Shown: one piece after another, positions 24,726 through 34,227 of the stretch | How positions within the stretch are numbered: the stretch's first letter is position 1 | How the letters are laid out: each line of letters opens with the position of its first letter | Assembly (NCBI GenBank): GCA_033852115.1 | Contig: JAWSVE010000009.1 | Span: 33,085 to 97,084, forward strand | Direction of reading: 5' to 3' | DNA length: 64,000 nt | Source: JAWSVE01 sp033852115 | Lineage (GTDB): Bacteria > Pseudomonadota > Gammaproteobacteria > Pseudomonadales > Cellvibrionaceae | The notes under the pieces: generated by a model | The model's input: only the letters and a program-made list of their open reading frames with translations | The model's database searches: none | Told to the model about the DNA's origin: nothing | Translations under genes and position numbers: made by a program

Positions 24726-27700
24726 ATGATCCAAGAATCGCCATCAAGCGAGTTAATGATTACGCTGTCCCTAATTGAGCTGATAGCCGTATGTCTTGGC
24801 CTAGTGGGCGTTGGCATACTGATAGCTTTTATAGTTTACAAAGTGTTTTCCCCAGCCGATAAAAGCCATGCATTACCACGAAATATACTGTACGCACAAA
24901 ACCAGGAAGAATACTTTAAAGAGTTACTCACCCTCGTTAAACAATCGGCACACATTAGCGTTTGGAGTAGCAACGTCGAGACCGGTGAATTTTTCTCTGA
25001 TGCATTTTTCTGGGAACTCTATGGTATTTCGCCCATAGAAAACTTAGATATCAGCGACACTGCTCATGCTGAGGATCTACCGCGCGCACGCGCGCTCGTT
25101 AGAAAGGTTGTAAAAAACACTAACGGTCAAAATCGGTATGAAATACGCCATCGCACAACCAACCCCCACAAAGATAAACAATATATACAAAGCTACTTCA
25201 ATGTTCTCCGCAACGAAACAGGACAAGCCACCCATATCATAGGTATTAGCTGGGACGTAACTGAAGAAGTTGAGAAAGAGCAGCGTCTAAAAGCCATGGC
25301 GGCTCGATTCGAGGTCGCAGTAAAATCCGCCAGCTTACATGTCTGGGAGTTCGATTATAGGGCCGGGCGCTATACGTGGTTAATTAACCCAATTAAGAAC
25401 TTTGGTCTAGATGATGTCCCGTTAGAAAGCTTTCACAAAGCGATTTACAAAATAGCTCTCCCTGAAGACAGGCATATCTTTTATGACTCTCCAACCGAAG
25501 CATACCAATCAGGAAAGGATACCTATACCGTAACCCAGCGCTACAGAGGTAAAGACGGCAATGTTATTCACTTTAAAGGGTGCATACGAATACTATCTGG
25601 AACATCCATTGAAGATTTTCGAGTACTCGGTGTAGGTTGGGATGAAACGGATAAAGTATTAAGGGAAAACACATTACAAGAACAAATCAAAAAAGAACAA
25701 ACACTTTCTCAACGCTTAGACGTTGCGACTCGTGCGTCTAATTTTTCACCCTGGGAGTTTGATCTCAACACGAAGAGTTATAGCTGGCTAGGCGCAAAAA
25801 TATCTAACAAGCTAAACCACTTAACAGATAAAGAGTACAGCACATTTCTCATCAACTCGGTTAAGCCTGAGGTTCGATCGCGCATTATTGATGTGCGAAA
25901 GAAAGCCATAAAAAATGGCTTAGATTACTACGACTTCCAATATGAACTAGAAAACATCGATGGATCCACTATACACGCTAAAAGCCACGTGAGAATTCTA
26001 CGAAATGAAAAAGGGGTTGCATTAAAGCTAGTCGGCGTCGTCGCTGACATTACAGAATATATCAACATGAATCAGCGCCTTGAGAAGCAAACTCATGCAG
26101 CTGAGACGCTACGCCAAAGGTTGAAGCTATCGATTCAAACAGCCGGGATAGCTGCATTCGAATTAGACATGCGAACACGGCGGTTCGATTGGATAGAAAA
26201 CTCTATTGATGGGTTAAAAGGTAGCAGCGGAAAAGACCAATCATTGAATGAATTTCAAAAACGTGTTCACCCGGATGACCAGAATTTGCTCACCAATAAC
26301 ATCAACAAAGCACTGAGTGAATCGACCGACTCAATTTCGTACCGATACAGATACTACAACAATGATGGCGAACTTCGTCATATGCAAATATTCTGCAAGA
26401 TTTTTCTAGACAATGATGGGGTGGTGGAAAAACTGATTGGTGCAGGCTGGGATGTCTCAAGTGAAGTCAATAGCGCAAATAAGCTCTACGCCCAAACTCA
26501 GCTACTTGACCAGGTTAAACGCCGATTGGAACGGGCATCTATTTCCAGCTCTGAGGGGCACTGGGAGCGAAACCTATTGGATCAGTCGGCCTGGTGCTCT
26601 TCAAGCTTTTATACGTTACTCGGTTACAACAAAGACGTATTCGATACCCAAGGCGATTTATTTAAACAACTGCTTTACACAGAAGATTACTCAACCTATG
26701 AGATCGCACTACAAAGTCACCTCTACGGCAATACACCATTCGATATCAAAGTAAGGCTAATTCGAGCGAACCAAGAAAACCGTTGGTTTCGATTACGAGG
26801 TATGGCAGAGCGAAATCAGCAAGGAGATCCTGTTAGAGTGGCGGGTTCGATTCAGGACATACACCAACAAAAGCTCAACGAAGATGTTCTTTATCAAACG
26901 CAGCAACGTTTTGAACGCGCAATCAATGGGACACAGGACGGTTTGTATGAATTCGACTTTGCTAACGACACTATTTGGTGCTCCCCTCGTCTCTCTGCCA
27001 TGCTTGGTTATCCCGCGAAACAATTGGAGACACCAGGGTTTGCTGAATCTTTGATCCATCCCGATGATGTAGACAATGTTAACCGTATCACTACAGAGCA
27101 TTTTCGCCACAACAAAGCCTTTGACATCGAGATACGCGTTAAACACCGCAACGGCAACTACATTTGGTACCACGTTCGCGCTAACTCTGAGCGCGATCAC
27201 AATAACCGCGTTACCCGCCTCTCCGGCTCGTTTCAGGATGTCACTGCTGCACACACAGCCCGAGAAGAACTTATTAAGGTGACACTGGCCGCCAACGCCG
27301 CCGAAGCGGCAAGCAAAACCACATCGGCGTTTCTCGCTAATGTCAGTCACGAAATCCGCACACCTATGAATGGAATTACCGGCATGTCTAGCTTGCTTAA
27401 AAACACAGCACTGACGCCGACACAACGAGAGTACGTCAATACCATTAGCAACGGCGTAGAATCTCTCTTGGATATCATCAGTGATATCTTAGATTTCTCA
27501 AAACTCAGCGACGATCATGTAGAGATAGAAAACACCGCGTTTAATCTCAGACACTTATCTGAGGACTTAGGTACTGTCTTACCACTCAATGCCTCAAACC
27601 AAGGCCTCGAACTGATCGTAAACGTTTCACCCGAGTTGCCGACAAACGTCATTGGGAGCGGAGAAAAAATTAAGCAATGCTTGCTAAACCTTGTTGCCAA

Positions 27701-28877
27701 CGCAATCAAGTTTACCAAGCAGGGCGAGGTAGTCATCAACGTTTATACAGGCGATAAACGCAATGCTTCAGATGTTGTGCATTTTGAAGTATGCGATACA
27801 GGCATAGGCATCAAGCCGGAGGCACTAACAACTCTTTGCAAGCCATTTGTTCAAGAGGATTGGTCCGATACACGAGGCTTCGGCGGGACAGGACTTGGCT
27901 TATCGATTGTTCAGCGGCTATTGGAGTTAATGGATTCCAAACTCAATGTACGCAGCGAGCTGGGTAAAGGCTCTGTATTTTCATTCGAGCTTAAGTTACC
28001 GCCTGCACCAACCCAGACAAATGAAAACCCTACTCGTCCAGAGCATCTTCTCATCGTTGACGATAATAGTACGTTCCGTCAGATCACCACCTATCAGCTC
28101 GCGCAATATGGTTACTCTATCGAAACCGCTAGCTCTGAAGCCGATGCCTTGCTTAAAATTCAACATTCGACACGCAACCACCGTCCTTTTGCTCACGCGC
28201 TTATTGAGCTTTACAGCTCTGATAGTGATGGCAGAAAAACGTGTCAGCGAATTAGTAAAGAGTTTCCTGAAAGCGCTCTGCACCTTATTTTAGTGACACC
28301 ACCCGACAGCAAACTCACTGAAGAAGAATTAATATCCTGTGGAGCATCCGCTCAAATAGCGAAGCCCATCAAAACCTCCGAGCTTTTACCATTACTCCAA
28401 GAGAATACTTCAGTAGATGCAGTTACAAGTAGCGACATTTGTCAGCAACAAACCTCGGGCATGCCCCGTTTAAAAAACAACGCGAAAGTGCTACTTGTCG
28501 AAGACAATGCAGTTAATCAAAAGGTAGCCTCTCGACTTTTGGAAAACATGGGCTGCGACGTGACGCTGGCAGTCAATGGAGAAGCAGCGTTGTCACTTTA
28601 TCAACGCCATGAGTTCGACATCGTGTTCATGGACATACAGATGCCAATAATGGACGGAATCACCGCCACTGAGAAAATACGAGAATTCGAGAACACTACA
28701 AACGTGAGTACGCCGATTGTCGCACTAACCGCAAACGCCCTAAATTCAGATAGAGAGCGCTGTAAATTAGCCACAATGGATGGATTCATAACCAAACCTA
28801 TTAACCCCGACGAACTGTTTCAAACGCTCTTAGCATTTACGAAAGCAGTGTCAGACACCCACGGTTACAAGCGCTAA
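24726..28877 (+). CDS. Six-PAS hybrid sensor histidine kinase with one degenerate and one intact receiver
   Basis: Start taken at the ATG at 24726 (AGAAGGGA Shine-Dalgarno upstream) rather than a TTG at 24681; 1383 residues. One membrane helix (about 12-38) and a short linker lead into six successive PAS-type domains. They begin near residues 65, 190, 325, 460, 590 and 720; several have the PAS/PAC pattern (for example YNNDGELRHMQIFCKIF and HRNGNYIWYHVRANSE). HisKA has the phospho-acceptor His875 (NVSHEIRTPMNG). The HATPase boxes are NLVANAIKFT, DTGIGI and GFGGTGLGLSI. The first receiver has Glu1161 where Asp is expected (ALIELYSSDSDG) and so should not be phosphorylated. The second is canonical, with Asp1303 (FMDIQMPIMDG). 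All PAS domains appear cytoplasmic. Signal and output are unknown. Confidence 0.92.
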   Translation: MIQESPSSELMITLSLIELIAVCLGLVGVGILIAFIVYKVFSPADKSHALPRNILYAQNQEEYFKELLTLVKQSAHISVWSSNVETGEFFSDAFFWELYGISPIENLDISDTAHAEDLPRARALVRKVVKNTNGQNRYEIRHRTTNPHKDKQYIQSYFNVLRNETGQATHIIGISWDVTEEVEKEQRLKAMAARFEVAVKSASLHVWEFDYRAGRYTWLINPIKNFGLDDVPLESFHKAIYKIALPEDRHIFYDSPTEAYQSGKDTYTVTQRYRGKDGNVIHFKGCIRILSGTSIEDFRVLGVGWDETDKVLRENTLQEQIKKEQTLSQRLDVATRASNFSPWEFDLNTKSYSWLGAKISNKLNHLTDKEYSTFLINSVKPEVRSRIIDVRKKAIKNGLDYYDFQYELENIDGSTIHAKSHVRILRNEKGVALKLVGVVADITEYINMNQRLEKQTHAAETLRQRLKLSIQTAGIAAFELDMRTRRFDWIENSIDGLKGSSGKDQSLNEFQKRVHPDDQNLLTNNINKALSESTDSISYRYRYYNNDGELRHMQIFCKIFLDNDGVVEKLIGAGWDVSSEVNSANKLYAQTQLLDQVKRRLERASISSSEGHWERNLLDQSAWCSSSFYTLLGYNKDVFDTQGDLFKQLLYTEDYSTYEIALQSHLYGNTPFDIKVRLIRANQENRWFRLRGMAERNQQGDPVRVAGSIQDIHQQKLNEDVLYQTQQRFERAINGTQDGLYEFDFANDTIWCSPRLSAMLGYPAKQLETPGFAESLIHPDDVDNVNRITTEHFRHNKAFDIEIRVKHRNGNYIWYHVRANSERDHNNRVTRLSGSFQDVTAAHTAREELIKVTLAANAAEAASKTTSAFLANVSHEIRTPMNGITGMSSLLKNTALTPTQREYVNTISNGVESLLDIISDILDFSKLSDDHVEIENTAFNLRHLSEDLGTVLPLNASNQGLELIVNVSPELPTNVIGSGEKIKQCLLNLVANAIKFTKQGEVVINVYTGDKRNASDVVHFEVCDTGIGIKPEALTTLCKPFVQEDWSDTRGFGGTGLGLSIVQRLLELMDSKLNVRSELGKGSVFSFELKLPPAPTQTNENPTRPEHLLIVDDNSTFRQITTYQLAQYGYSIETASSEADALLKIQHSTRNHRPFAHALIELYSSDSDGRKTCQRISKEFPESALHLILVTPPDSKLTEEELISCGASAQIAKPIKTSELLPLLQENTSVDAVTSSDICQQQTSGMPRLKNNAKVLLVEDNAVNQKVASRLLENMGCDVTLAVNGEAALSLYQRHEFDIVFMDIQMPIMDGITATEKIREFENTTNVSTPIVALTANALNSDRERCKLATMDGFITKPINPDELFQTLLAFTKAVSDTHGYKR

Positions 28878-28887
28878 CAATAGAAAA

Positions 28888-28914
28888 TAGCCCAGGGTCC
28901 AATTGCCTGGGCTA
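28888..28914. terminator. Bidirectional terminator between convergent genes
   Basis: A 9-bp perfect stem, TAGCCCAGG / CCTGGGCTA, with a 9-base loop. It sits between the kinase stop and the convergent hydrolase stop, with TTTTC following on the minus strand. Confidence 0.75.
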
Positions 28915-28941
28915 GAACCGACTCAATTATCTACCGCGCAA

Positions 28942-29775
28942 TTATTGAAAATCGCCTTTAACTTCACACGACAAATCTTCTTCGTTGCAGATTACTCTCT
29001 CGGGCAGCACAAACAAGTCACGGGCATTTTGGTCGTTATAGAATACATACCTCAACCACCCTGTCATCATCGGCTTAAACACGCCTAAGTCGCGAAAAGG
29101 TTCAAAGTGCGTCGCATATGCGTCTGCCACCGAAAACACCGGAACATTAGCATCCTCAAATAGCGGCTCACTCATATCGATCGTCGCAATTGAGTCTCTT
29201 TCTCCGAGCAAAAGCAGTAAAGGACCTTGTTGAGTCGAATGCCACGACGGCAAATGGCCACTATTTTCATTTAGAAGAGGCTCAACGGCGAGAACCGTTG
29301 TTACCCGAGAGTCGATCCCCGCACCGATTGCAGAACTAGCACCAATTGAATGCCCAGCAACAGCAATTTGTGATAAGTCAGCACGATCGCTGTAGTTAGT
29401 GACTTCATCAACGCAAGCGAGCAAGAGATCAGGCCTACTGTTTGACATAGTGGGGGCGATCGCTACTACGAAGCCATAGGTCGCTATGTGGGTTAGCCCC
29501 TGGACATAACTTTCTTGTGATAAGCCAGCCGCACCAGACCACAGCAAAACAGGGTAACGTTGATTGCTTGCCCCAGGTTGAAGAATCTCGCACTGGCCAG
29601 GAGTATCTAGGCGAACCACTTCATTTGCCCCTACCCTTTCAAACGCTTCCAGCCCTTCTAGAGGAAAATCTCCACAGCAGGCACTACCCTGAATAGGTAG
29701 CCAAAGTAATGCCACGACCACACACCAAACCGCTATAAAATGCTTTTTACTCAATAACAATGTTACTTTGTTCAT
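28942..29775 (-). CDS. Secreted alpha/beta hydrolase (chlorophyllase/PAF-acetylhydrolase-like)
   Basis: 277 residues with a signal peptide (hydrophobic about 12-30, cleavage near GSA-C). The catalytic triad is visible: Ser143 in GHSIGAS, Asp194 in GERDSI and His223 in ATHFEP. The oxyanion-side strand YPVLLWSGAAG precedes. The order and the final H-F-(E/A)-P motif match the two hydrolases at 4003 and 6570, so they belong to the same broad cutinase/chlorophyllase-type clan, though overall similarity is low. The C-terminal CNEEDLSCE has two cysteines, probably disulfide-bonded. Expected to hydrolyse an ester outside the cytoplasm. It is convergent with the large kinase gene and preceded by a 397-base gap. 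Confidence 0.8.
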   Translation of the reverse strand: MNKVTLLLSKKHFIAVWCVVVALLWLPIQGSACCGDFPLEGLEAFERVGANEVVRLDTPGQCEILQPGASNQRYPVLLWSGAAGLSQESYVQGLTHIATYGFVVAIAPTMSNSRPDLLLACVDEVTNYSDRADLSQIAVAGHSIGASSAIGAGIDSRVTTVLAVEPLLNENSGHLPSWHSTQQGPLLLLLGERDSIATIDMSEPLFEDANVPVFSVADAYATHFEPFRDLGVFKPMMTGWLRYVFYNDQNARDLFVLPERVICNEEDLSCEVKGDFQ

Positions 29776-30172
29776 ACAACCTCCTTATTTTTGGACTCCG
29801 TGTTCCAAGTACGTCAAACCGCGACATCATGTTTCTAAACAACTGCACTTAGCTCAAAAAGTGATTTCGTATTCGGAGCCACTTATTAGATTGATTATTA
29901 GCATAGATCCTTTTGATACGCCTCCAGCAGACGCAAAAGATTATTCGCGTTCACGCATTTAATGTTTACTTTGGGAAACAGAGAAAATCTTTCATGAATC
30001 TGGCGAACCGACATAATTGAAGGAACTAGTTAGCATTCTTGAGTAATTCAATGCCGTAATGAAATTGCTAAGAAATGTACATTGCTCTTCTTTCACCATG
30101 GCACCTAAGATTAGAATTATTTTTCAATGACAGCCCAATGAATCATCAGACTTTATAACCAGGCCTCCCAAA
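29776..30172. other. Intergenic region between divergent genes
   Basis: About 400 bases holding the promoters of the leftward hydrolase and the rightward secreted protein. No hairpin, repeat or convincing small ORF. Confidence 0.4.
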
Positions 30173-31180
30173 ATGTTTACCTACCAAACGACTTACTCAA
30201 CACTTATTTTGGCTATTACCGCGCTAGCTTTTATATCAAGTAGCAGCAACGCGGATACCTACACCGCACCGCGACTCAATCATGGTTCACCCGATTTCCA
30301 AGGCACATGGACAAATGTCAGTCTCACCTACTTACAACGTTCGGCACGCTACAAAAACAATATTCTCTCGGCAGAAGAGGCGGCCGCAATCGAGCAGAAT
30401 ACTGCAGCCCGGCAAGCACGGGGTTTGAAACCAACAGACCCTAACGCGCCACCCCCACCCAAAGGATCGAACGTCGGCGGATACAATTCGTTTTACCTCG
30501 ACCAAGGTGACAACTTGGCGTACGTAGATGGCGCCTACCGCACGACGTGGTTGGTTAATCAAGAAGATGGGCAACTTCCTTATTCAGCAGCCGGGAAAAA
30601 AGTTTTCGACGAGAATTTATACCAAGTGCGCAATGATTTTAGTGGCCCAGAAACACGGCCGATGGCCGAACGCTGCATTATTGGTTTTGGCTCTACCGCA
30701 GGCCCACCTATGTTGAATGTTCAGTACAACAACAACTATCAAATTGTACAAACACCCAATTCAATTATGATACTTGTAGAAATGAACCATGACGCACGCA
30801 TCATCCGCATGCAGGGCGAACCCTTACCTAATGGGATGACACAATGGTTCGGTGATTCTATTGGACGCTGGGAGGGCGACACGCTGGTTGTGGAAACACG
30901 AAAATTTAACCCTGGTGAAAGTTTACGAACGTGGTTTAATCAATCACTCTATATTTCACCGGATGCGGTAGTCACCGAACGTTTTACACGCGTCTCTGAT
31001 TCGCAAATTCATTACGAATTTTCAGTTGATGATCCAACTATTTATAGTGAAACGTGGCACGCAAAAATGGTATTCAATAAAACCAATGAACCCATCTACG
31101 AATATGCATGCCACGAAGGCAACTATGCAATGACTAATATTTTGAGTGGTGCTCGCGCGACTGAAGAGGTATCTCGATAG
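30173..31180 (+). CDS. Secreted protein of an uncharacterised family, paralogue of 42384-43415
   Basis: 335 residues with a signal peptide (about 1-27, ending SNA-D). The mature protein starts with a conserved pattern (DFQGTWTNVSLTYLQRS) and continues with GGYNSFYLD, NYQIVQTPNSIMILVEMNHDARIIRM, GDSIGRWEGDTLVVETRKF and a C-terminal YEYACHEGNYAM. The same landmarks occur in the protein at 42384-43415. As I recall, this family is common among secreted proteins of Acidobacteria and some marine Proteobacteria but has no assigned activity. It is a beta-rich exported protein with no catalytic motif I recognise. The gene has its own promoter region and ends 72 bases from the convergent di-haem protein gene. 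Confidence 0.72.
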   Translation: MFTYQTTYSTLILAITALAFISSSSNADTYTAPRLNHGSPDFQGTWTNVSLTYLQRSARYKNNILSAEEAAAIEQNTAARQARGLKPTDPNAPPPPKGSNVGGYNSFYLDQGDNLAYVDGAYRTTWLVNQEDGQLPYSAAGKKVFDENLYQVRNDFSGPETRPMAERCIIGFGSTAGPPMLNVQYNNNYQIVQTPNSIMILVEMNHDARIIRMQGEPLPNGMTQWFGDSIGRWEGDTLVVETRKFNPGESLRTWFNQSLYISPDAVVTERFTRVSDSQIHYEFSVDDPTIYSETWHAKMVFNKTNEPIYEYACHEGNYAMTNILSGARATEEVSR

Positions 31181-31186
31181 ATACGC

Positions 31187-31233
31187 TCCGCATAGTGTAG
31201 TTGTCATTGAACATGAGGCTAACACTATGCGGA
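31187..31233. terminator. Hairpin between convergent genes
   Basis: TCCGCATAGTGT (31187-31198) is the exact reverse complement of ACACTATGCGGA (31222-31233), a 12-bp stem with a 23-base loop. It fills the short convergent gap and probably terminates both transcripts, though T-tracts are lacking. Confidence 0.6.
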
Positions 31234-31251
31234 ACTTGTATTCATGGTGGA

Positions 31252-34068
31252 CTAGTTACAAGGCATACCCGCATCCGCCCATGCATGCACAGTGTCTTTC
31301 CATGCGTTTACAGCTGTCATACCGCTACCATTCCATGCCCCATTATAGATAGCCCAAAGAATGAGGCGATCTTCAGTGAGGTGTTCCTCTGCATCGTGAC
31401 CACCTGCGCCGGTTTTACCCATAGCGCATAACTGCGGTGCGGACTTCCCTGCAAATACATGGTTAGCAAATGCCGGCTGCCAATCTAAGTCTATTTCCGC
31501 AACATTATTAACATTGGTCAAGAACGAACTGTGGCAAGCCATACAGTTGGTGGTTGAATTCACCCCAGGATGATTCGAAGGCAATCCAACACCGTCGGCA
31601 CCACCACCCACGGCGAAATTATCTGCCGCCACCGAATGACAGTTTTGACATTTTGCATGCTGGAACGCGGGGAGAATATCATTGAACGTCACATCAGGAC
31701 TTTCATTTCCACTCGGTGTTCCAGTATTGGCAGGTGGATTAGATGCTTGGGCTGTGACCTGAATGGGTAATTGCCTTGTATCAGTATATTGTTGGGCGGT
31801 ATAAGCCTCTACGGCTCGGTCCGCAATACTAAAGTTTACAGAACGAGTCCCCGCAACGACCGAACTCCGCTCTTCCATACAAAACTGCAACGAAGACATG
31901 ACACTCCCGGTTCCCTCTTTGGTGAATTGTCCATTCGCGCCACGAACCACCTCTATTGATCCAGCTAGATCCGACACTCCTCCCTGTGACGTACGATCAG
32001 GGTCAACCCAGCCGTAATCGATACCTAAATTGGACGCCATACCTTTATGTACAAACAAACCAATCGTTTTATTTGGATCGCGGTTTGGAGCCAGCTCTAA
32101 CTCGACGTCATAGCACACACGAGGGCCACCAATCACATAGACCGGGTTTGGTAGCACCGCTCGCGGCTTATTAGGCCACGGATTACTACCGCCAGTTGTA
32201 TTATTGCCAGCACTCCCATTGCCTGCCCCCGAATCTGAAGTGGCAGGGGCTTGCCCTAAGATTAAACTTCGCTGCTGCCACGCACCGTCTGTTGCTTGGT
32301 TAAAATACTCCGAGCGATAACGCATCGACCAGGTAAAGGTATCTCCGTCTTGAATACCTATTTGATTAAGCTTCGCAAGGTCCTGTGCACTCATACTGGT
32401 GACGCCATTACCAATATAGTTCTCATCAATCTCTATGTAACGATACACGCAATTACTGGGGTTACAGGTCGTTTGCGAGCGATTTTGAGCGTGCAACAAA
32501 AACAGATAACGTTTTATCGTCGCCGTGCCGCATGTCTCATGCTCGCTACGCGTCCAGACAAACTCAGAACCATTATCAACATAAGCGTTGTTAGACGGGC
32601 TTTGGAGATTGATGGTCGTACTATAAGGCCCTTGTGTACAACTACGTGAAATGCTAGCGCCGCTATTACCACCGAGTGTTTCAGTTGGCTCTTGGGTCGC
32701 GCTAGGTATTCGCGTGTTCCTAGAAATAGGTCGAGTGGTTTTTGCAGCGCTTTTAATGACTGCATCACCAGTGTTTGGTTTAGTCGTCGTGGAGTTGCGA
32801 GTACTAAGCGGTTTGCCCCCGGTTGCCGCTTGCTCTCGAGCCGCCAGTTCCGCTGCACGCTGTTTAGATTTTTCTAACGCTTCAGCTCTTTTCGCGTCAG
32901 CCGCGGCGCGTTGTTTTTCCGCCTGTTCACGCTTTTCAATTATCATATCCATATCAAGCATTGCCTGCTTTGGTTTACTACGCAGACCACTCGAGTCGAT
33001 CGCCACGACGTCGATTGTATGCTTACCGCTAGCAGGCGCTTTGTAATTATTTCGTACGGTTTCACGCTTTTTGCCACGGGCGCTGACAACCGAGGTTTTA
33101 CCCAAAAACGTAACCTCAAATTTCTTAACTGACATGTTATCTTCAGCGCTAGCTTGGACTCTAAAGTCTTTACCCGGCGAGATACTCCCCACAATCAGCA
33201 CATTTTTTATCACAGGTGGCTCTTTATCTACCGGTAAAGAACTAGAACCAGGTGCAGTGACAGGCGCCTTTGAGACGTTCGTTGAGGTTTGGGCTTTAGA
33301 TGTTGATCTTGAGTTAGATGCGCCAGCGACGTTGATGGCCACTTTTTTTACGGCGCTTTTTAGCCGCTTTGCATCTAACGCCGTCACTTCCAGCTCAAAC
33401 TTTCCTGCGGCGGGCGGCGTTAATCGAACCTGAAATTGTGTTTGTTTTTTATGTGGTCGCCGTGCGTTCATCCGCGTTACACGGTTGTTAAACTTTACGA
33501 GGAGTGCAGTAACCGCAGTGTCATCGTTTGTATCAACCTGCACCGTAAAAGTTTTCTGAGCTTCGATAACTGCTGGAGTTTTTACTGAAATAACCTGAGG
33601 TGGTAGATTATTGGGTTTTGGCGCCGAGTTTCCCGTACTGCCGGGTTTTATCTGGCGAGAATTAGTTGAAGCATTGTTGGCCGCTGAGCTATTTGACACC
33701 ACAGACACTGGAGCAGGTAACGGTAGCAATACATTTCTGCCATCAGTCAGTTGTATAAAATATTTTCCTGCTGTGATGCCTGGCGATAGATTAACAGCAA
33801 TCCTGCCATTGGTATCACTTCCTATATAGCGGCCCCTCAAACCATTCACTCGCTGTCGCCCTTGCTCATCCTTGGAGAGCATGACGCCACGAATTTTTTT
33901 CATCTCGGCGCCCTGAAGACGAATAGATATCGCTTTACCTGACTCCAGCATCACAGGGCTCGGATCAACCTTGGATATCGATACCTCGGCGGCGATGTTT
34001 GCACTCAGGCATAGTATCAACGGTATAATAATGAATCGAAAAGTAGCCACCCTATTGCGTACATTCAT
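31252..34068 (-). CDS. Large secreted Ig-scaffold protein with C-terminal di-haem cytochrome c-like domain
   Basis: 938 residues; signal peptide (about 10-27, ending IAA-E). A beta-rich IPT/TIG-like start (about 28-115) is followed by two Ig-like modules (about 150-250 and 285-375; VTALDAKRLKSA and DVVAIDSSGLRS are their final strands). A charged Glu/Lys/Ala helical linker (376-425), an FN3-like module (about 470-600) and a further beta domain (625-770) come next. The last 140 residues hold two haem-binding motifs, CQNCH (807-811) and CMACH (842-846), plus a late conserved EEHLTEDRLILWAIYNGAWNG. The protein should be exported and bind two c-type haems. Such scaffolds are found in extracellular oxidoreductases, but no substrate can be assigned. 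It has its own upstream palindrome shared with the neighbouring operon. Confidence 0.78.
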   Translation of the reverse strand: MNVRNRVATFRFIIIPLILCLSANIAAEVSISKVDPSPVMLESGKAISIRLQGAEMKKIRGVMLSKDEQGRQRVNGLRGRYIGSDTNGRIAVNLSPGITAGKYFIQLTDGRNVLLPLPAPVSVVSNSSAANNASTNSRQIKPGSTGNSAPKPNNLPPQVISVKTPAVIEAQKTFTVQVDTNDDTAVTALLVKFNNRVTRMNARRPHKKQTQFQVRLTPPAAGKFELEVTALDAKRLKSAVKKVAINVAGASNSRSTSKAQTSTNVSKAPVTAPGSSSLPVDKEPPVIKNVLIVGSISPGKDFRVQASAEDNMSVKKFEVTFLGKTSVVSARGKKRETVRNNYKAPASGKHTIDVVAIDSSGLRSKPKQAMLDMDMIIEKREQAEKQRAAADAKRAEALEKSKQRAAELAAREQAATGGKPLSTRNSTTTKPNTGDAVIKSAAKTTRPISRNTRIPSATQEPTETLGGNSGASISRSCTQGPYSTTINLQSPSNNAYVDNGSEFVWTRSEHETCGTATIKRYLFLLHAQNRSQTTCNPSNCVYRYIEIDENYIGNGVTSMSAQDLAKLNQIGIQDGDTFTWSMRYRSEYFNQATDGAWQQRSLILGQAPATSDSGAGNGSAGNNTTGGSNPWPNKPRAVLPNPVYVIGGPRVCYDVELELAPNRDPNKTIGLFVHKGMASNLGIDYGWVDPDRTSQGGVSDLAGSIEVVRGANGQFTKEGTGSVMSSLQFCMEERSSVVAGTRSVNFSIADRAVEAYTAQQYTDTRQLPIQVTAQASNPPANTGTPSGNESPDVTFNDILPAFQHAKCQNCHSVAADNFAVGGGADGVGLPSNHPGVNSTTNCMACHSSFLTNVNNVAEIDLDWQPAFANHVFAGKSAPQLCAMGKTGAGGHDAEEHLTEDRLILWAIYNGAWNGSGMTAVNAWKDTVHAWADAGMPCN

Positions 34069-34104
34069 CGCCCTGCTTCCTTTTAATTGCCTATTTATAA
34101 AATC

Positions 34105-34131
34105 TAAACGTAACCATCGATGTTACGTTTA
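34105..34131. promoter_or_regulatory. Inverted repeat upstream of the di-haem protein gene
   Basis: TAAACGTAAC (34105-34114) and GTTACGTTTA (34122-34131) form a perfect 10-bp inverted repeat around CATCGAT. Being 97 bases past the stop of the upstream gene and 37 bases before the next ATG, it may be an intercistronic terminator (TTTT follows on the minus strand) or an operator. Confidence 0.5.
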
Positions 34132-34158
34132 AGGTAGCAAGAACCTAGACTGGAGGGC

Positions 34159-34178
34159 TATCCCCTGTTTAAGGGATA
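34159..34178. promoter_or_regulatory. 20-bp palindromic operator candidate, copy 1
   Basis: TATCCCCTGTTTAAGGGATA: 7-bp half-sites TATCCC(C/T) around a 6-base AT-rich centre, about 90 bases upstream of the di-haem gene. A near-identical element lies at 37054-37073 upstream of the two-gene operon on the same strand. Confidence 0.62.
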
Positions 34179-34227
34179 ACCCAATGATGGGCGTGATTTC
34201 GCGAGGAAAATAGATAGACGACTAAGC

